Shown in pieces: positions 57,794 to 64,000 of a stretch of DNA of 64,000 bases. The notes under the pieces are model-generated. The model worked only from the letters and a program-made list of their open reading frames with translations, was not told the origin of the DNA and ran no database searches. Numbering within the stretch: position 1 is the stretch's first letter; each line of letters opens with the position of its first letter. The DNA is taken from the NCBI GenBank assembly GCA_001599975.1, contig BCIO01000005.1:1178001-1242000 (forward strand). The letters run 5' to 3'. The DNA comes from Cystobasidiopsis lactophilus (Eukaryota > Basidiomycota > Agaricostilbomycetes > Agaricostilbales > Chionosphaeraceae). A program made the translations under genes and the position numbers.

Positions 57794-60700
57794 CTAGACG
57801 TTGAACGCCATGGAGTTGCGGCTGTTGGTGACGTGGAGGGAAGACGCGCCACCGCCTAGGACTGCGCGTGGGTGTCAGCAATTTGTCCAAAAGCAGAAGT
57901 TGAGGGAGAGGACGAACTTGGGTAAAGCCCCCTTGAAACCGCATCCCTCAAGCACCGCTCGACCCAGAACGGATCGTAAGGCACCAGATACGTCTCGTAA
58001 GGCTGCGACGGGCCGTCTGATGACCGCCGCGCAGAGACTGGCACCGGTGGCTGGAGGGTCTGGGTGATGCCGAGTGGCGTTGAAGGGGAGAGGGAGCCCA
58101 AATCTGGCAAGTCGTCAAACTCGACGATGGGCGAGAGCGAGTGGGCCAAGGGCGCGCGCGAGCTGTAGGACGCCACCCGTTGGAGCATGTGCCCGTCGTC
58201 CGAGTCCATCACCAGCGCCTCGGTCTGCGCCGCGAAGAGGCTGAACGGCACAAACGGCAGGTCCTTGGGCAACTCGCGCGTGACGGAGAGCACGGCGCGG
58301 AAGCAGAGCATGTAGTCCGGCGCCGTCCCGTGGCAGGAGGTCATCGGCTGCAGCGCGAGCAACCGCGGTTCGGCCGCCAGCCGGGGCACGATGATGTCGA
58401 ACGCCTCCTTGGGCAATAAGCGCTCCAGGTAAGGCATGAACTTGGACGACAGTAAAGGCGCCAAGCTGCCCAGGTTGGGCGAGTGGCGCGCGGCCCGAGC
58501 CGTGAGGTCGGCCAGCGACTCGATCTCGAGCTTGCGCAGCGTTTCCGCCACCTCCTCGTAGGTGATGGACGGCAAATTTGGGTCGTCGTAAGCGCTGCCG
58601 TTCTCGCTCAAGGTGGCAATGGGCAGCATGGGCAGGTTGTTGCGGTGCGTCGGGTCGACGATGATCCGCACGCCATCGTACGTTGTCGGCTGGATGATGA
58701 GGACGCCCAAGAAGAGGCGCGAGGAAGGCTCCATGGTGATGGTCATATACCGCGAGGCTGCAGAGGGTATTAGCTGAGGTTTCAATTGAAAAGTGGGGGC
58801 TCACCATAAAACGCATCAGCCAACATGCTCTTGACTTCGTCTGTCGGTACTGAAAGCGTCCTGGCGAGCATTCTTGCCACCGCCGCCTGGTCGGCAAACA
58901 CATAACGCGACTTCAGGGCGGCCATTTGCCGGCTGTCCGACTGCAGGTGGCGCGCCAAGAAGAGCATCTGGCCTTCGTTAACTTCGAACGCCTCGTCGGT
59001 CTCTGTTGCCACAACACGTCTCCCACTTCAAAAAGTTGTGAGACACAGGACTAGGGTTAGAGGAGACGAGGGCAGCGTACGTGCTCAAGATGCGGTCCAG
59101 CAAAATGCCGGAATCTGAGAAGTCCGACGTGGCGCCGTACACGCGGCCCACGACGCTCTTGGTCGCTCTGGTGAGGTTGACGACCTGCGCTTTTCTTGCT
59201 CTGTTGGCAAGCACTGCGCCTCCTCGCCGGCGAGCCTGGTCGAGAATCGGGCTGCCATTGGGGGACGAGATGCTGCTGGACTGGTTCGACAGCGTGCGGG
59301 TGAACCAGCCAAGGCCTCTCCGCGCTTTGTTGCCGCTGGCGGCTGGCGGCATGTTGGGCTCGACGGCGTCCGGCGACCTTCGCCAAGCCCAGGTCAGGCG
59401 GAGGAAAGAGATGAAGGCCGCGTTAGAGGTCGTTAGAGAGGTTGGGTTGTGGCCATCTGACTCTTCGTCATTCCGTCTCCGGAAGAGCCGGTCAAAGGCG
59501 GATTTGAAGAATGACGAGCTGGCTGCCTTGCTGTTGGCCACTTCGACGGTGGGCAAAAGCCCTTCAGTCGAGGCTAGCACCCGGCCGTTGGAGTCAAAGA
59601 CAGCAAGTGCCAGAACCAGCCGGTTGCGCCATGCTTTTGCTTGACGGACTTCGTGTTGCGCTGTAGGGGAGATGTTAAGGACCAAAAGAACTTGTTCTTT
59701 CTGAGGCGATCCCTTACCTAGAGCAGCTGACAGGAGGAGAACCACACTACACAGAGGAGCCAAGATACCAATAACACTGCACGTCCCTTTCGTCAGCATA
59801 ACGCAGGATCAAAACAAAGACGCCACCCACATAATGATAGTCGTTCGATTTCTGGCGCTGCCCAAGACCTTGTCCAAAGGCTCGTTCGACTTAACGTGGT
59901 AGACGGTGCCAACGGAAGCCGTCTGAAAGATGGCGCTGTGAGGACAGAGGCAAGAGCTTCCGAGGGCACAAAACTCACGTAGTGCATGGCGCAAACAGCA
60001 GCCGCCCTGCGTGTGCTGCTGTGAGTTTGGGTCGAAGAAAAATCGGGAAGACGTACAAGACAAAGGCGATTGCCAGTCGCTTCCACCAGCTGAGGTCCAA
60101 CTTTGGCCGGAGGTAGATGAACAAGATGATCAGTGCCACCGAGACGGCTGAGCAGGCGATGAAAACAGCGGCAATAATAGACCAAGCGTGGTAGGTGATG
60201 ATGACGGCGTTGGAAATGGACCATTGGCCAGCCTGGAGCGGGACTTAGTGGGCACACCACCCTCGAGCGCCACCAAAGACTCACATAATGCATGCCGCAA
60301 ACGCCACCGCCGCAAATGATGCCCGCAATCAAGATTCTGATCAGCTTCCACTTCATGGCGTGCTTCTTGACGCCGTCGTTGCTGGCTGGCTGGCGCCACA
60401 TGAGCGTCGGTGGCGGGAACTCGACGACGTCCGACCCTTCGGTCTTGGTCTTTTTCAAGTCGGAGGAGTCCTTGCCGTCCTTGGTCAAGGTGAAAGAAGG
60501 AATGTGAGGGAAGCTGGTACGGCGGGACATGTTGCCTTCCAGCGAGCCCTTGCGACCTTTGGGCCCGTCCATCTCGATCTGCAGGCTCATCGGCTGACCC
60601 GGGAAGGTGGACTTCCGCCGTGTGGACAGCGTAGTACTGGGCGTGTCTGGTGCTGGAGTAGCCATGGAAGGGGCAGGCTTCTTCTTGGCGAAGAAAGTGG

Positions 60701-61245
60701 AGGGTTCGAGAGCGGTACAAAAGAAAGCGATCTGGGGTAGAGTTGGCACATCAGGTCTTTTCGGGTTCCATCAAATCGCCAGCCTACCGTCATGGACAGA
60801 ACAGCAAAGACTAGAGAAAGGAATGTGAGGCCCGGGTTGTAGGACAGGGTGATCTTTTGGATGTTGACGCCGTCAATAGGCTGGGACGGCCTGAGGGTGA
60901 GCGCCTGGTTGCCCTGTTTGCCGTGCGGTTCCCGCGGTCAGCAGCGATCAGCAGGCCACATCAGAGACATAACGTACAATGAAGTGCATTGAAAACACAG
61001 CGATGGCCCCAAAGGTGAACGCGCCGGCAAACAAAAGCATGCCATTGTACAGTCCCTTGTTCGACGTCCTGCGAGCACACAACCTTCAGCATCGATCTTC
61101 CAAGCAGCATATGATATAGGCAGCACCTCTTGAGCAATAGTTCGACTGTTGTCCAAGAGCCAACCACGGAAATAATGTAGCTGAGGACGATGAAGCCGGG
61201 CGAGTAGTGCTCCGCGAGCCGGCTCATGTCCGCCGCGTCCGCCAT
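57794..61245 (-). CDS. MHYT-domain membrane signalling protein
   Basis: Roughly ten exons run from ATG 61245 to TAG 57794. The N-terminal third is a multipass MHYT sensor: 'YSPGFIVLSYIISVVGSWTT', 'TFGAIAVFSMHFI-GN', then after a Ser/Lys-rich cytosolic loop 'GIICGGGVCGMHY', 'AWSIIAAVFIACSAVSVALI' and 'AVCAMHYVSF'. The repeated Met-His-Tyr (or Phe) motifs are the proposed metal ligands of MHYT domains. The long soluble C-terminal half begins near 'AWRNRLVLALAVFDSNGRVL' and continues through 'ITMEPSSRLFLGVLIIQPTT', 'DVIVPRLAAEPRLLALQPM'-like text and 'SQPYETYLVPYDPFWVERCL', ending GGGASSLHVTNSRNSMAFNV. It has no GGDEF or EAL domain, unlike bacterial MHYT proteins, but matches the architecture of the uncharacterised fungal MHYT family. 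Sensing of gas or copper is hypothesis. Confidence 0.82.
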
Positions 61246-61820
61246 CCTTGTCCCTTGTTCACAGCTGGTCGTTGGCTATCAACACTTCATATCATACACA
61301 GACAAAGGGCTCTTGGGGTCGTCGACGAGTTGAATACTAATTTGTTTTCTTTTTTGGCTCGATCTGAAGACAACACGAGGCCAGGGTTGGATGTTGTTGG
61401 TGGCGGCGGCCTGGCCCTTTGCCTCCAAGATGCAATAAAGAAGCGACAGTGGTCAAAAGAGCGTATCTTAGGTGGTGTAGTACCTTTGGCTGGCAAGACA
61501 AGGGCCAAACCTCGAACTTCGCGCCTGCTGGGCAAAAACCCGATCGCCGGGCAAAGTTTGCCTTTTGCGGTTGTCCCAACAAGTCCATCGCGGTCCTAGC
61601 GGCCGGTGCCCTGTGTGAGAGGAGACCTGTAATGCATGCGTCTCAGGCCTGGCTGGCCAACAGCGCGTTTCGCCACTCCCGCCCTCTCGTCTGCATGACT
61701 GATCTTTTCCCTCGAAGGCGCTCCTCGACGCGTGCTGGGGTCGGCTCCAGAGATCAGGCTCGCGGCGCCGAGCATCGTTATCAGTGCTCGTCGACCTGTC
61801 CAATACTGTGAACAGAGAAA
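61246..61820. promoter_or_regulatory. Divergent intergenic region, presumed bidirectional promoter
   Basis: The 575 bp lie between the MHYT and amidase start codons. ORFs up to 130 codons overlap on both strands without family similarity. No TATA box is obvious. Confidence 0.35.
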
Positions 61821-64000
61821 ATGTCCAATCCCTATGAAGCCAAGATCCAGGAGAAGCGCGCTGCTGCGTTGGCCTTGCTGCCCAAGGACCTCTCCATTCC
61901 CAAGGTGGACGACTCCGTCACCAATGTGCAGGTGAATTATCCCGAGCTGCGACATCAAGCGCCTGCATGCTGAATGCTTCGACGTTTCGCACTGCAGCAC
62001 ATCCCAAAGGAGTCTGGCCTGCTGTCTGCCCTTGAACTGGAAATCACCGACGCCAGGGATGTCGCCTTGCTGCTGGCTAACTTGCGCAGCGGCAAATGGT
62101 CGGCAGTCGCCGTCACCCAGGCCTTCATCAAGCGGGCCGTCATCGCACAGCAGCTGGTCAACTGCCTGACCGAGACCTTCTTCGATCGAGCTCTGGCAAA
62201 GGCCGCCGAGCTGGATGCGGCTCGCGAAGCGGGAAAGCCCTTGGGCGCTTTGCACGGCCTCCCCATGTCGTTGAAGGATCAGTTCCAGATCACTGGAGTC
62301 CCATTGACCATGGGCTACGCCAGCGCCATTGGCTTTGTTTCGACTGAAGACTCCGCGCTGGTCAAGATCCTCGAGAAGGCCGGAGTGGTCCTTTACTGCC
62401 GCACGAACAGTAGGGTCGCTCCTCTATCTTTCTTCCCGACTTATACTAAAGCTGGAAATCAAAAGTCCCTCAATCTGTGAGCTGGATATCGATTTGAGGT
62501 TGCGATTGGTGGCTGAGTCCGACTTTCAGTTGATGCTCGCCGAGACATTCAACAATGTGTTCGGGCGCACTCTGAACCCTTACAACAGGACTCTTACAGT
62601 GAGTAGAACAGGTGCTATGCCAGCGAGAGTGCAGTCTAACCAACCGGAACAAACAGTGTGGCGGTTCCTCCGGTGGAGAAGGAGCACTGATCGCTATGGG
62701 CGGCTCTCCTTTGGGCATTGGGACTGACATCGGAGGCTCCGTCAGAGTATGCTGTGTCTTCCATGCACCTGACGAAGGAGCTAAGAAGGGTTCCGCAGAT
62801 CCCGTCTGCTCACTGTGGGCTTTATGGTCTGCGCCCGACCGCCCGTCGCTTCCCTTATGGCGGTGCAATCACCTCCTTGGATGGATTTGAGTGTATGTTG
62901 GCTGGTTAAGCTTAATGAGCCAGGCAAATTGACTGGCTGCTTGGAAACAGCTGTCGAATGTGTCCTGGGTCCCATGTCATCCTCGATGAGCGGCTGCGTG
63001 GCGCTTTCCAAAGCGGTTCTGACAAGCGAGCCGCATCTTTACGACCCAAAGACCGTTGATATGCCCTGGAAGGAGGAAGTGAGCCATGCTTTTAACAACG
63101 CCGCTACGCGATGTGCGCTAAGCGCCGCTTGGCAGCTCTACCAACTGGCGCACCTCGAGAATGGCAAGAGCAGCAAGCTGGCGTTCGGCTACTATGATTT
63201 TGATAGTATGGTAATGCCGTCGCCGGCGGTCAAGCGTGGACTAGAAACGACCGTGGCTGCCTTGCGCAAGGCTGGCCACACTGGCAAGTTGACTTCTGTT
63301 CAACCCTTTCATTATCCGTAGACCTAAAGGCGCTGTGCAGTCATCCCTTTCAGGCCCAGCGGCTTCAAAGAAATGATGACTTTGATCTCGGACATCTTCG
63401 ATTCGGACGGCGGCAAGGATGTGGACACTGCGCTAGCTGGCGAGGTGCACTTTCCGTTGATTTTACCTTGATCGCATTGCATGCTCACGGCGCTTCATAG
63501 GCACGCGTTCCTGGCCTTGTTCTCAGCACTACGAAGGAGGTGTCCGTTTATCAGTCGTGGCAATACAACAAGACAAAGGAAGAGCACCGCCTCAGGTGCC
63601 TCAACGAATGGCTGGCTACTAAAGAGCAGACTGGCACTGGTCGACCGATCGATGCCCTCATCTGCTGTATGGCGCCTGTCACGGCCCCAAAGCACGGCAC
63701 TACTCGGTTGGTGGTCCCTGCCTTCACGTCCTGCCATGCGGATCTTATGTTAACCCGTTTGAATAGCTATTACGCTTCAACTGCTATGTACAACCTGCTC
63801 GACTGGCCTGCTTTCGCACTGCCTGTCGGTTTTGCTGACCCAAGCGTCGATCTGCCCTACAAGGACTACAAGCCTCAGACGGAAGACGATGCAGCCTTTT
63901 ACGCGGCTTACGACCCAGCCGGCGTCAAGGATGCCCCTCTGTCGGTCCAGATTGTAGGCAAGCGATGGAAGGAGGAGGAGTTGCTGGCTATCGCGGAAAT
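61821..64000 (+). CDS. Amidase (amidase-signature family), runs off the right edge
   Basis: Exons read from ATG 61821 ([20 protein letters not shown]). Family motifs: '[20 protein letters not shown]', '[20 protein letters not shown]' (catalytic Lys), '[20 protein letters not shown]' (signature, cis-Ser and neighbours), '[10 protein letters not shown]' (nucleophile Ser) and '[20 protein letters not shown]'. The Lys-Ser-Ser triad is intact. N-terminal features match fungal acetamidase/general amidases of about 550 aa. The 3' part continues to the window edge with '[16 protein letters not shown]' and '[18 protein letters not shown]', which is close to the usual C-terminus, so only a short piece is missing. 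It hydrolyses carboxylic amides to acid and ammonia, probably for nitrogen scavenging. Confidence 0.92.

Noticed and set aside
58115-58903. A 262-codon minus-strand frame overlapping the MHYT gene
   Set aside because: It is an out-of-frame shadow of the GC-rich C-terminal exon; the Arg/Ala/Gly-rich product has no ordered motifs.

Overview
The window is nuclear DNA from a fungus, most likely a basidiomycete yeast of the Pucciniomycotina (Rhodotorula/Sporobolomyces/Microbotryum-like). The reasons are a gene about every 2 kb on both strands, many 45-65 bp spliceosomal introns with GTNNGT donors, and a characteristic gene set: a CMT1/CAP59-family (GT69) mannosyltransferase, a fungal UDP-galactopyranose mutase, a Lec1-like PXB-PX-DUF3818 protein, an MHYT-domain protein and two PC-esterase type II membrane proteins. 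I saw no transposon, retroelement, virus-like element, tRNA, rRNA or CRISPR array. All gene models were spliced by eye from reading frame, splice sites and family similarity.

Layout. 0-5 kb: the start of a Sec14/CRAL-TRIO-like gene, a ~153-bp tandem repeat, and a receptor-like membrane protein whose C-terminus resembles a catalytically dead Ulp1 fold. 5-18.7 kb: a small orphan gene, cysteine synthase 2, TRAPP subunit Bet5/TRAPPC1, NADH-cytochrome b5 reductase, a doubtful membrane-coding region, a FAM210/DUF1279 mitochondrial protein, an acidic/basic nuclear-type protein, an unresolved gene, two tandem cysteine-rich secreted peptides and a Rab4-like GTPase. 19-32 kb: a modular LEA/hydrophilin-like gene, the Lec1-like protein, a branched-chain aminotransferase, a PC-esterase and the CMT1-type mannosyltransferase. 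32-45.5 kb: two tandem secreted carboxylesterases, a tyrosine-kinase-like kinase with an N-terminal helical bundle, an HSPA12-like Hsp70, a type I surface protein, thioredoxin and ESCRT-II Snf8/Vps22. 46-64 kb: a second PC-esterase, a copper amine oxidase, a small multipass membrane protein, a PARP, UDP-galactopyranose mutase, ribosomal protein L26, the MHYT protein and a partial amidase.

Themes. Several genes suit a cell that builds and decorates an extracellular glycan: CMT1-type mannosyltransferase, UDP-galactopyranose mutase, two PC-esterases and perhaps the surface and secreted proteins. Others are housekeeping genes for trafficking (Bet5, Rab4, Snf8, Lec1), redox and sulfur metabolism, and nitrogen metabolism (BCAT, amine oxidase, amidase).

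The most unusual material is in the introns. Two nearly identical 49-bp introns sit at non-homologous positions in the two carboxylesterase paralogues. Five GC-AG introns occur, and in three duplicate pairs the homologous intron uses GT in one copy and GC in the other. The thioredoxin active site is encoded by three consecutive microexons of 7, 12 and 8 nt.
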